Positions 1 to 5,275 of a stretch of DNA of 5,275 nucleotides are shown one piece after another; positions within the stretch are counted from its first letter, which is position 1, and each line of letters begins with the position of its first letter. This stretch comes from Bacteroidales bacterium (GTDB lineage: Bacteria; Bacteroidota; Bacteroidia; Bacteroidales; UBA1556), in contig JAOZSY010000091.1 of assembly GCA_029939445.1 (NCBI GenBank), forward strand, positions 4,305 to 9,579, given 5' to 3'. The notes beneath the pieces are model-generated. The model searched no databases and was not told where the DNA came from. It worked only from the letters and a program-made list of their open reading frames with translations. Both the position numbers and the translations under genes were made by a program.

Positions 1-749
1 TAAAAGTCTATCAGCAGGATTTTAAAGCTAGAAGTTTTGATGGTAAAATATTGCTTGGAAAAAATATAATTGCAGCAGTAAATCCAGATGCTCAGCAGCG
101 AATATTATTGGCAGCTCATTGGGATTCGCGTCCTTTTGCCGATCATGATCATGATAAGCATAATCATTATACACCAATTGATGGAGCTAATGATGGCGCT
201 AGTGGAGTAGGGGTTCTGATGGAAATTGCTCGTCAGATGAGCATTCAAAAACCCAATATTGGAGTTGATATAATCCTTTTTGATCTAGAAGACTACGGTC
301 AGCATGCAAGTATTGATCGTAGTATTAATGGTGAAAATACATGGTGCTTGGGTTCGCAGCATTGGGCTCGAAATCCTCATGTAAGTTCCTACGATGCTCA
401 ATTTGGAATACTATTGGATATGGTAGGTGCCGAAGGAGCAACATTTGGTTATGAGTATTACTCGAATCATTATGCACCAGGAATAATACAAAAAGTATGG
501 AAAACAGCAGCAAGTATTGGCTATGGCGATATTTTCAGAAAAGAAGATGGTGGTGGAGTTCTCGACGACCATGTGTTTATCAATAAATATGCTTTTATTC
601 CTACAATAGATATTATTCATCACTCACCAAGTACTACTTCAGGCTTTTTTGAGCATTGGCATACTCTAGAAGATGGAATTGATAAAATATCAAAGGAGAG
701 CTTAAAGGCCGTTGGCGAAACAGTAATTCACGTTGCATACCTAGAATAG
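1..749 (+). CDS. Type II glutaminyl-peptide cyclotransferase (M28 family zinc enzyme), 5'-truncated
   Basis: The frame is open to the window start (first whole codon at base 3), so the gene begins upstream. The TTG at base 51 is an internal Leu codon, not a start. About 248 residues are visible; relatives run to roughly 330, so a signal peptide or lipobox and the first strands are missing. The M28/QC signatures occur in order, numbered from the codon at base 3: AAHWDSRPFAD (H39, D41), DGANDGASG (D64, bridging Zn ligand), ILFDLEDYG (E96 general base, D97 Zn ligand), LLDMVGAEGATF (D139), LDDHVF (188-190) and FEHWHTLEDG (W219-H220, the last Zn ligand). These match human QC E201/E202, D248, D305 and W329/H330, with Asp replacing the second Glu. 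Known family role: cyclising N-terminal Gln to pyroglutamate on exported proteins, in the periplasm in Bacteroidota. An ordinary M28 aminopeptidase is less likely because of the WHT and DDH motifs. No terminator dyad follows the stop. Confidence 0.9.
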   Translation, partial: KVYQQDFKARSFDGKILLGKNIIAAVNPDAQQRILLAAHWDSRPFADHDHDKHNHYTPIDGANDGASGVGVLMEIARQMSIQKPNIGVDIILFDLEDYGQHASIDRSINGENTWCLGSQHWARNPHVSSYDAQFGILLDMVGAEGATFGYEYYSNHYAPGIIQKVWKTAASIGYGDIFRKEDGGGVLDDHVFINKYAFIPTIDIIHHSPSTTSGFFEHWHTLEDGIDKISKESLKAVGETVIHVAYLE

Positions 750-799
750 TCGCTTTTGTAATTTGTGTTTTATTAGGAAAAAGGTGTTAGTTAAATATC

Positions 800-837
800 T
801 ATTTTTACGCTTCGATATGTTATCAATAATATATTTC
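800..837 (+). promoter_or_regulatory. Weak candidate promoter region for the CsgG-like lipoprotein gene
   Basis: The 106-base gap before the gene at 856 has no exact TAnnTTTG. Two 7-of-8 matches exist: TATTTTTA at 800-807 and TATATTTC at 830-837. The second has a TTTA 22 bases upstream (804-807) as a poor -33 element, but would leave a leader of only about a dozen bases. Either may be chance in AT-rich DNA; readthrough from the upstream gene is also possible because no terminator is visible. Confidence 0.2.
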
Positions 838-855
838 TAAGTAAATACAGTTTCT

Positions 856-2199
856 ATGAATAAATTATTACTATTCTTGCCTTTAATAATACTAATCTCT
901 TTTAGTTGTGTTACTTCTAAAAGCTTATCCAAAAAGGCTACAGTTCTTGATGAAGCTGGAGAATATACTGCAGCAGCAGACCTTTTTTATCAGTCTATTC
1001 AAAAGAATTCTCAGAATACTACTGCTATTATAGGACTAAAACGTACAGGAATAAAAGTCCTTAATGATTATCTTAAAAAGTTTTCCCAATATTCAATTCA
1101 AGAGCAATACGAAAAAGCAACTTATGCTTATTTGGATGCAGTGATTTATCAAACTAAGCTAAAGGGTGTTAATGTTATAGTTGAAATTCCCTATAGCGCT
1201 CAGGATAATTATAAGAATGTACTTAATCAATACCTTACAACTAAATACGATAATGGATTAAAGCTTATAGAGATTGAAGAATTTGATGATGCCGAAAAGT
1301 GTTTTAATGAGGTATATAAGTTTGATGAGAGTTTTAAAGATGTTGCCGAACTAAGAAATATTGCATATTTGGAACCCTATTACCGAAAAGCTGAGGAATA
1401 CAAAACTCAGAAACAATATAGAGATGCTTATAATTCGTATTTGGTAATACTTGATAGAGTAGGGAATTATAAGCAAACAAAAGAACATCTTGAACTTGTT
1501 TTAGTTAAAGGGCGTATATACATTACTATGTCGAGTGACGAGCAAAATAGGTATAGCCGCTACTCTAAAAGCATTAAGCAGCAAGTGATAAACTCAATTG
1601 TTAAGATTAATGATCCATTTATTAAAATTGTTGATAGAGAGGATATAGATAAAGTAATAAAAGAGCAGGAATTGACATTAAGTGGCCTTAGTAGAAATGA
1701 TATTGAAATTGGAGAGATTGCTGGAGCTCAATATAATGTAGTAATTGATGTTACAAACTATTCGGTATCGGTTTCGCCACTTAAGAAAGAAAAAATAAAA
1801 GGGCTGGAATCATATAAAGAGAAATATAAAGATTCCGAAGGAAAGCAAAGAACTAGAACAAAATATACAAATGTGTATTATTATGAATACCGTTCGACTC
1901 GTACATTGGTAATGTCTGTAAGTTATAGAATTGTGTCCTTAAGCACTTCCGAAATTATTGCTACAGATATTATAAAAAGCAGCTTGAACTCTAAAGTGCA
2001 TTATGCAACTTATAGTGGGATAAAAAAGCAATTATATCCACCAGCAAATAAAAATGGTTATGTTGGCAATGGTTATAGAGCTCTGCAGAATTTATTAGCT
2101 GCGGATAGGGATCTTAAACCTGCTGCGATACTTGTAGAGGAGTTTAATAATTATTCGGGGAATAGTATTGCAAATAGTATTGTTACAAAACTTAAATAA
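856..2199 (+). CDS. Lipoprotein with TPR-like helices and a C-terminal CsgG/HfaB-like domain
   Basis: 447 residues. A lipoprotein signal peptide (hydrophobic residues 4-16, lipobox SFSC, lipidated C18) fixes the ATG; an in-frame TAA lies at 838-840. Residues 31-65, 128-160 and 176-210 are amphipathic helical repeats of TPR character (for example AGEYTAAADLFYQSI and FDDAEKCFNEVYKFD). From about residue 235 a CsgG-like fold appears: VDREDIDKVIKEQ (259-271), the equivalent of CsgG VVERTGLNNLLNE; GAQYNVVIDV (290-299); then RIVSLSTSEI (358-367), strikingly like CsgG RVVNVSTGEI. Between these strands is a Lys/Glu/Tyr-rich insertion (310-345). Inferred location: anchored in the outer membrane, facing the periplasm, because no acidic export signal follows C18. 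The 106-base gap upstream suggests this is the first gene of a unit with the next one, which it overlaps by one base. No Shine-Dalgarno is seen. The function is unknown; an FlgO- or LpoB-like structural role and a pore are both possible. Confidence 0.85.
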   Translation: MNKLLLFLPLIILISFSCVTSKSLSKKATVLDEAGEYTAAADLFYQSIQKNSQNTTAIIGLKRTGIKVLNDYLKKFSQYSIQEQYEKATYAYLDAVIYQTKLKGVNVIVEIPYSAQDNYKNVLNQYLTTKYDNGLKLIEIEEFDDAEKCFNEVYKFDESFKDVAELRNIAYLEPYYRKAEEYKTQKQYRDAYNSYLVILDRVGNYKQTKEHLELVLVKGRIYITMSSDEQNRYSRYSKSIKQQVINSIVKINDPFIKIVDREDIDKVIKEQELTLSGLSRNDIEIGEIAGAQYNVVIDVTNYSVSVSPLKKEKIKGLESYKEKYKDSEGKQRTRTKYTNVYYYEYRSTRTLVMSVSYRIVSLSTSEIIATDIIKSSLNSKVHYATYSGIKKQLYPPANKNGYVGNGYRALQNLLAADRDLKPAAILVEEFNNYSGNSIANSIVTKLK

Positions 2200-3572
2200 T
2201 GAAGATATTTCATATAATAATTTTCTTTTTCTTATTAGGGATTGTATCATGTGGCTCCATAAAGGAAGATAAACTTGAAGCTAATCAAATGGCTGCTGCT
2301 CCAGAATGGGTTAAAAAAAGGCCTGTTTCTCAATCTTATTATATTGGAATTGCAAAAATTAATAAGGCAAACTACTCAGACACATATAGTCAAGCTGCAA
2401 AGAAGATGGCTTTAAATGATTTAGCCTCTGAAATAAGTGTGAAGATAGAATCAAATACAATTGTATCATCTTCTGAAGATAACTCTGGTTTTAAATCAGA
2501 TTTTTCTAGATATATACAAATGGAAATGCAGAAAGATTTGGAAGGATATACTCTTGCTGGAGAATATGAAACTTCAAAGATGTATATGATTTATTATCAA
2601 CTTTCGAAGAGCAAATGGAAAACAATACAGGCTCAACGTAAGAGGGCCGCTGCCGAAAGAGCTTATTCATTATATGAGCAAGCTCAGCTTAAAATTTCTA
2701 GTTTGGAGTATAAGTCGGCAATAAAAACACTTACAAATGCTATTTTGGAAATTAAGAAATATTGGAATGAGCCTGTTTTTTATAAAATAAATGAAGAGAA
2801 TATTAGACTTGATACCGAAATCAGAATACAGCTGACAAAGATATTATCGGAATTGAAACTTCAGACTAATAATCAAACAATTATACTATCGCCAGAAAAT
2901 AATTTTAAATCGGAACTTGAGATAGGAGTTGTGAATAGTAATGGCGATTTGTTGAAAGGGCTGCCCATTAGGATTGCATATAGGAAAACAACTATGCCAT
3001 ATGAGACAACATTATACTCTGAGCTTTCTCCCTTGAAAATTACTCTTGATAATATTAAGTATAATAGGAAAAATACAATTGTAAGAGTAGAGTTGGAGAA
3101 AGAAGGTATTATTGTAGTTAGTAATGAGGATAAGAAATTGCTGAAATTTATTTATGATGCCTTTCAAGTGAATCCCATTAATGTGGAAGTGAAGTTTAAG
3201 TTGCCAAGAGTATTTATTAAAAGTAATAAGAGCACAAATAATACTCATTATATAAAGGAAGCAATAGCGCAATCGCTAGGAGATAAAGGTTTTATAATGG
3301 TTGATAAAATTAATAATGCAGACTTGGTTTTGCTTTGTAAAACTTATGAAAATAATAAAAGTGATAAGAATAAAGTACAAATAGCGTATGTATCTTACTC
3401 TGTTGATGTGCGAAAAAAAGAGGAAAGTTCTTCAATTTACACTTTCTCATCAGATAAATATAAAGGAGCAGATTATGAGTTTGATTCTGCATTGGAAAAA
3501 TCATATATAAAGATAGCTGAAGATATAAAAAATAGTTCTTTTGAGGATTTATTAGAGACAATCTTAAATTAG
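2199..3572 (+). CDS. Multidomain LPP20-like lipoprotein
   Basis: 457 residues. The ATG at 2199 shares its A with the upstream TAA (TAATG), implying translational coupling. A hydrophobic leader ending GIVSC gives lipidated C18. Residues 35-145 read as an LPP20-type domain: PEWV start, YYIGIAK strand, then helix QAAKKMALNDLASEI and strand SVKIES. Residues about 138-190 form a charged, Ala-rich helical region of TPR type (AAAERAYSLYEQAQLKI and EYKSAIKTLTNAILEI). Residues about 231-315 alternate short strands like an Ig or carboxypeptidase-regulatory beta-sandwich (SELEIGVVNSNGDLLKGLPI). Residues about 325-457 look like a CsgG/TolB-type alpha/beta domain (VFIKSN, then helix YIKEAIAQSLGDKG, then NADLVLLCKTY). 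The domain order recalls FlgT of Vibrio (LPP20-like plus TolB-like), but the sequence is far diverged and this is inference. Domains after the first are assigned from pattern only. Likely partner of the flanking lipoproteins; function unknown. Confidence 0.83.
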   Translation: MKIFHIIIFFFLLGIVSCGSIKEDKLEANQMAAAPEWVKKRPVSQSYYIGIAKINKANYSDTYSQAAKKMALNDLASEISVKIESNTIVSSSEDNSGFKSDFSRYIQMEMQKDLEGYTLAGEYETSKMYMIYYQLSKSKWKTIQAQRKRAAAERAYSLYEQAQLKISSLEYKSAIKTLTNAILEIKKYWNEPVFYKINEENIRLDTEIRIQLTKILSELKLQTNNQTIILSPENNFKSELEIGVVNSNGDLLKGLPIRIAYRKTTMPYETTLYSELSPLKITLDNIKYNRKNTIVRVELEKEGIIVVSNEDKKLLKFIYDAFQVNPINVEVKFKLPRVFIKSNKSTNNTHYIKEAIAQSLGDKGFIMVDKINNADLVLLCKTYENNKSDKNKVQIAYVSYSVDVRKKEESSSIYTFSSDKYKGADYEFDSALEKSYIKIAEDIKNSSFEDLLETILN

Positions 3573-3573
3573 C

Positions 3574-3581
3574 TACTTTTG
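3574..3581 (+). promoter_or_regulatory. Bacteroidota -7 promoter box (TAnnTTTG)
   Basis: TACTTTTG is an exact match to the Bacteroidota sigma-ABfr -7 consensus TAnnTTTG and starts two bases after the stop codon of the gene ending at 3572. A weak upstream partner (TTTA at 3548-3551, 22 bases away) could serve as the -33 element; the perfect TTTG at 3540-3543 is too far. Transcription would start near 3588, leaving an untranslated leader of about 50 bases. The same octamer precedes the transporter gene at 4533. Confidence 0.55.
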
Positions 3582-3590
3582 GCAAGGTAA

Positions 3591-3636
3591 ATGTATAAAA
3601 TAGAAATTAATATATTAATAATTAAATAAATAAATT
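3591..3636 (+). promoter_or_regulatory. AT-only 5' leader of the small LPP20 lipoprotein, with 14-bp palindrome
   Basis: This 46-base stretch contains only two G residues and no C, and no Shine-Dalgarno. Unstructured A-rich leaders are typical of efficiently translated Bacteroidota genes. It includes a perfect 14-base palindrome at 3606-3619 (ATTAATATATTAAT), which may be chance in such composition. The in-frame TAA at 3631-3633 and the leader position support the ATG at 3637 as the start. Confidence 0.4.
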
Positions 3637-4218
3637 ATGAAAACAATTACAAGTAAAATTAGTGTTATAGCTTTCTTGATGGTAGCGGGATTTATTATGG
3701 TTTCTTGCGGAAGTTCTAAGAAAGCTGTAGAATCAGTTGATAAAAATACTGGAGGTTTTAATGAAATAACTATTCCATGTGCAAATGATGGATACTCTGA
3801 TAAGAAATTTTTTAGAGCTTCAAGTAGTGGAAATAGTAAAGATATGGCTACCTCAAGAGAGAAAGCTTTATTGATGACAAAGCAGCGTTTGGCTACTTTA
3901 ATTAGTTCTACATTAAAATCAGTAACAGAGCGTTATGTTAACGAAATGGATGCTGCTGATGCTACAGAATTTAACCAAACATTCGAAAATATGACTAGAG
4001 ATGTTGTAAAGCAACAACTAATGGATGTAAGAGTTATATGCGAAAAAACTGGTAGTAAGGACGATGGATCTTATGAGACTTTTATCGCTATAGAAGTAGA
4101 AAAAGAAACTATCTATAATGGTATTGACAAAACTATTTCTAATGATAAGAAAATGGAAGTTCTTTATGACAAAGAGCGTTTCAAGAAAACTTATAATGAG
4201 GAAATGGATAAGATGTAA
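3637..4218 (+). CDS. Small LPP20-family-like lipoprotein
   Basis: 193 residues. A basic, then hydrophobic leader (residues 1-23) ends in MVSC, giving lipidated C24, followed by a Ser/Lys-rich linker. The mature part fits one LPP20-type domain: strand ITIPC (44-48), FFRASSSG (58-65), a long helix of SREKALLMTKQRLATLISSTLKS type (73-95), then VTERYVNE, a second helix around 111-128, a strand DVRVICEK (130-137) and a final strand YETFIAIEVEKE. Apart from C24 the only cysteines are C48 and C135, on strands that could pair as a disulfide. The tail after about residue 160 is charged and probably helical. Its own promoter box and AT-rich leader suggest it can be made at a higher level than the two upstream lipoproteins; tandem TAA TAA stops and a terminator end it. 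LPP20 proteins are outer-membrane lipoproteins (Helicobacter Lpp20, Vibrio FlgP). The exact function here is unknown. Confidence 0.87.
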   Translation: MKTITSKISVIAFLMVAGFIMVSCGSSKKAVESVDKNTGGFNEITIPCANDGYSDKKFFRASSSGNSKDMATSREKALLMTKQRLATLISSTLKSVTERYVNEMDAADATEFNQTFENMTRDVVKQQLMDVRVICEKTGSKDDGSYETFIAIEVEKETIYNGIDKTISNDKKMEVLYDKERFKKTYNEEMDKM

Positions 4219-4241
4219 TAATCTTTTTCTTCAAAAAAACT

Positions 4242-4275
4242 AAAGCATCTACATTAATTTGTAGGTGTTTTTTTT
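4242..4275 (+). terminator. Rho-independent terminator, possibly bidirectional
   Basis: The stem CATCTACA (4246-4253) pairs with TGTAGGTG (4260-4267) around a six-base loop, with one G-T wobble. AAAG at 4242-4245 can extend the stem into the run of eight T at 4268-4275. It lies 23 bases after the stop of the small LPP20 lipoprotein. On the minus strand the same hairpin is followed, after a few bases, by seven T (complement of 4233-4239), so it could also stop transcription from the other side. Confidence 0.85.
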
Positions 4276-4497
4276 GTGGGTTAAAAAAATGCACTATTTC
4301 TTGTAATTATAAATCCCAACAAAAAACCTACAAATAATAAATAAGGTAAGACCAAGAGTTGGTGCTATTAAAGCATAGGAAAATCCATATAGGGAAAATA
4401 AATATGAAAATCATATCTGTTTATAGTTATGTATTTTGGAGTGCATAATATGTAATTATGATAATGACATAAACACTTAATCCTCATATAAATCTTT
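4276..4497. other. AT-rich intergenic stretch between the terminator and the transporter promoter
   Basis: There is no open frame of useful length on the + strand and no tRNA- or riboswitch-like fold that I can see. It holds the questionable minus-strand frame at 4294-4446 and two small inverted repeats: ATATGA/TCATAT at 4402-4407 and 4411-4416, and CATAAT/ATTATG at 4444-4449 and 4455-4460. Both are weak in such AT-rich DNA, but the second lies about 40-50 bases upstream of the promoter box and could be an operator. Confidence 0.4.
4294..4446 (-). pseudogene. Possible decayed small membrane-protein frame with an internal TGA
   Basis: Read on the minus strand from the ATG at 4446-4444, this 51-codon frame has a short polar start (MHSKIHNYKQI), a TGA at 4413-4411, then 38 open codons to a TAG at 4296-4294. 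The part after the TGA is one convincing membrane segment (YALIAPTLGLTLFIICRFFVGI) ending in the basic tail YNYKK. Position and direction fit: it converges on the terminator at 4242-4275, which has a T-run on both sides. Against it: the frame is short, AT-rich DNA readily encodes hydrophobic residues, and no clear promoter or start follows the TGA. The family is not recognised. It could equally be non-coding sequence. Confidence 0.25.
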
Positions 4498-4505
4498 TAC
4501 TTTTG
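4498..4505 (+). promoter_or_regulatory. Bacteroidota -7 promoter box (TAnnTTTG) of the SulP transporter gene
   Basis: TACTTTTG exactly matches TAnnTTTG, is identical to the octamer at 3574-3581, and is followed by GC as in many Bacteroidota promoters. No good TTTG -33 partner is seen 19-22 bases upstream. Transcription would start near 4512, giving a leader of about 20 bases before the ATG at 4533. Confidence 0.55.
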
Positions 4506-4532
4506 CCGCTTATAATTTAAAAATAAGTCGGG

Positions 4533-5275
4533 ATGAAAGAAATCTTTAACCCAAAGTTTTTCTCATTATTAAAAGGAGGAATAAATAGTAAGCAAATATC
4601 TACCGAGGTACTATCAGGGATTGTTGTAGGAATTGTTGCGCTACCATTAGCTATAGCCTTTGCTGTAGCATCAGGTGTGTCACCTGAAAAAGGACTTATT
4701 ACAGCAGTAATTGCAGGTTTCTTAATTTCATTTTTAGGAGGAAGTCGTGTTCAAATTGGAGGCCCAACAGGTGCATTTATTGTAATCGTTTATGGTATTG
4801 TAGAGAAGTTTGGAATAGATGGCCTTATGATCTCTACTATTATGGCAGGTTTCTTCCTTATAATATTTGGGCTATTGAAATTAGGCACATTATTAAAGTA
4901 TTTTCCACATCCTTTAGTTGTTGGTTTTACAAGTGGAATAGCATTAGTTATTTTTTCAACTCAGATAAAAGATGCTTTAGGACTTCCCATTGATAAAGTT
5001 CCTTCAGATTTTATTGGAAAATGGGTGATGTATTTTGATAATATCAATAGCATTAATATTACAGCATTACTAATAACTTTAGTAACAATAATAATTACGA
5101 TATTCTCAAAAAAGATAACATCAAAAATTCCTGGTTCGTTTATATCTATTATTCTTATTACATCATTAGTTCATATTATGGACTTGCCAGTTACAACTAT
5201 TGAAACATTTTTTGGAGAAATACCTAGCAAAATTAGCTTTAGCATTCCTAATATTGAGTTCAATAATTTACAACA
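4533..5275 (+). CDS. SulP/SLC26 family anion transporter, 3'-truncated
   Basis: The frame is open from the ATG at 4533 to the window end (247 whole codons), about half of the usual 500-560 residues; the remaining helices and any C-terminal STAS domain lie outside. An in-frame TAA at 4524-4526 makes this ATG the natural start; only a weak CGGG precedes it. SulP signatures are clear: amphipathic N-terminus, TM1 with SGIVVGIVALPLAIAFAVASG (28-48, split here only by description), then PEKGLITAVIAGF (51-63), the half-helix motif QIGGPTGAF (74-82) near the anion site, and HPLVVGFTSGIALVI (126-140). Further hydrophobic segments lie at about 98-115, 177-192 and 204-217. Family members move sulfate, bicarbonate, chloride or dicarboxylates across the inner membrane, with Na+ or H+ coupling in several bacterial cases; the substrate cannot be told from this half. 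It has its own promoter box and is separated from the lipoproteins by a terminator, so it is a separate transcription unit. Confidence 0.93.
   Translation, partial: MKEIFNPKFFSLLKGGINSKQISTEVLSGIVVGIVALPLAIAFAVASGVSPEKGLITAVIAGFLISFLGGSRVQIGGPTGAFIVIVYGIVEKFGIDGLMISTIMAGFFLIIFGLLKLGTLLKYFPHPLVVGFTSGIALVIFSTQIKDALGLPIDKVPSDFIGKWVMYFDNINSINITALLITLVTIIITIFSKKITSKIPGSFISIILITSLVHIMDLPVTTIETFFGEIPSKISFSIPNIEFNNLQ

Noticed and set aside
51..53. TTG as the start of the glutaminyl cyclase
   Set aside because: The frame is open back to base 3 and the upstream codons (VYQQDFKARSFDGKI) fit the M28/QC family, so this is an internal Leu.
129..175. His/Asp-rich stretch DHDHDKHNH in the glutaminyl cyclase as an extra metal site
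   Set aside because: Bacteroidal QCs have a similar Asp/His-containing loop between HWDSRPFAD and DGANDGASG, so it is probably family-typical.
325..623. Minus-strand frames of 62 and 70 codons inside the glutaminyl cyclase gene
   Set aside because: They lie wholly antisense to a well-supported conserved coding region and have no recognisable motifs or promoter.
817..840. Seven-codon frame starting at ATG 817 as a leader peptide
   Set aside because: No ribosome binding signal, no regulatory codons, and no attenuator hairpin follows.
856..2199. Curli secretion protein CsgG proper
   Set aside because: The protein is much longer than CsgG, has a large helical N-terminal part and an altered hairpin region, and no CsgA/B/E/F-like genes are visible.
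3012..3585. Minus-strand frames of 86 and 91 codons inside the LPP20-like lipoprotein gene
   Set aside because: They are antisense to a convincing gene, with low-complexity Leu/Ile/Tyr/Phe composition expected from A-rich sense codons.
3606..3619. 14-bp palindrome as an operator
   Set aside because: It is made only of A and T within an A/T-only leader, so it is readily expected by chance; it is mentioned only in the leader feature.
1..5275. tRNA, rRNA, CRISPR, insertion sequence or attachment site
   Set aside because: No cloverleaf, regularly spaced repeat, transposase motif or long direct or inverted terminal repeat was found by reading both strands.

Overview
The window is AT-rich and looks chromosomal, from a Bacteroidota species, probably Bacteroidales or Marinilabiliales-like. 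The evidence is the lack of Shine-Dalgarno sequences, two exact TAnnTTTG (-7 type) promoter boxes, AT-only leaders, Bacteroidota-style lipoprotein signal peptides and a bacteroidal-type M28 glutaminyl cyclase. The genus is a guess.

Layout, all real genes on the + strand: (1) bases 1-749, the 3' three quarters of a periplasmic type II glutaminyl cyclase (zinc M28 fold), cut by the window start. (2) bases 856-2199, a lipoprotein with TPR-like helices followed by a CsgG/HfaB-like domain. (3) bases 2199-3572, a multidomain lipoprotein beginning with an LPP20-like domain, joined to gene 2 by a TAATG stop/start overlap. (4) bases 3637-4218, a small LPP20-like lipoprotein with its own promoter box and a strong intrinsic terminator at 4242-4275. 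(5) bases 4294-4446, minus strand, a possible decayed small membrane-protein frame in the 314-base gap. (6) bases 4533-5275, the N-terminal half of a SulP/SLC26 anion transporter, cut by the window end; its frame is open to the last base.

The most interesting part is 856-4218: three consecutive lipoproteins built from CsgG/TolB-like and LPP20-like modules. Related modules make up FlgO, FlgP and FlgT of Vibrio (outer-membrane basal-disk and H/T-ring proteins), and CsgG itself is the curli secretion pore. No flagellar or curli genes are visible here. I infer an uncharacterised outer-membrane-anchored, periplasm-facing assembly. The QC and SulP genes look like unrelated flanking housekeeping genes, although QC would act in the same periplasmic compartment. 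No RNA genes, CRISPR arrays, insertion sequences or attachment sites were seen.
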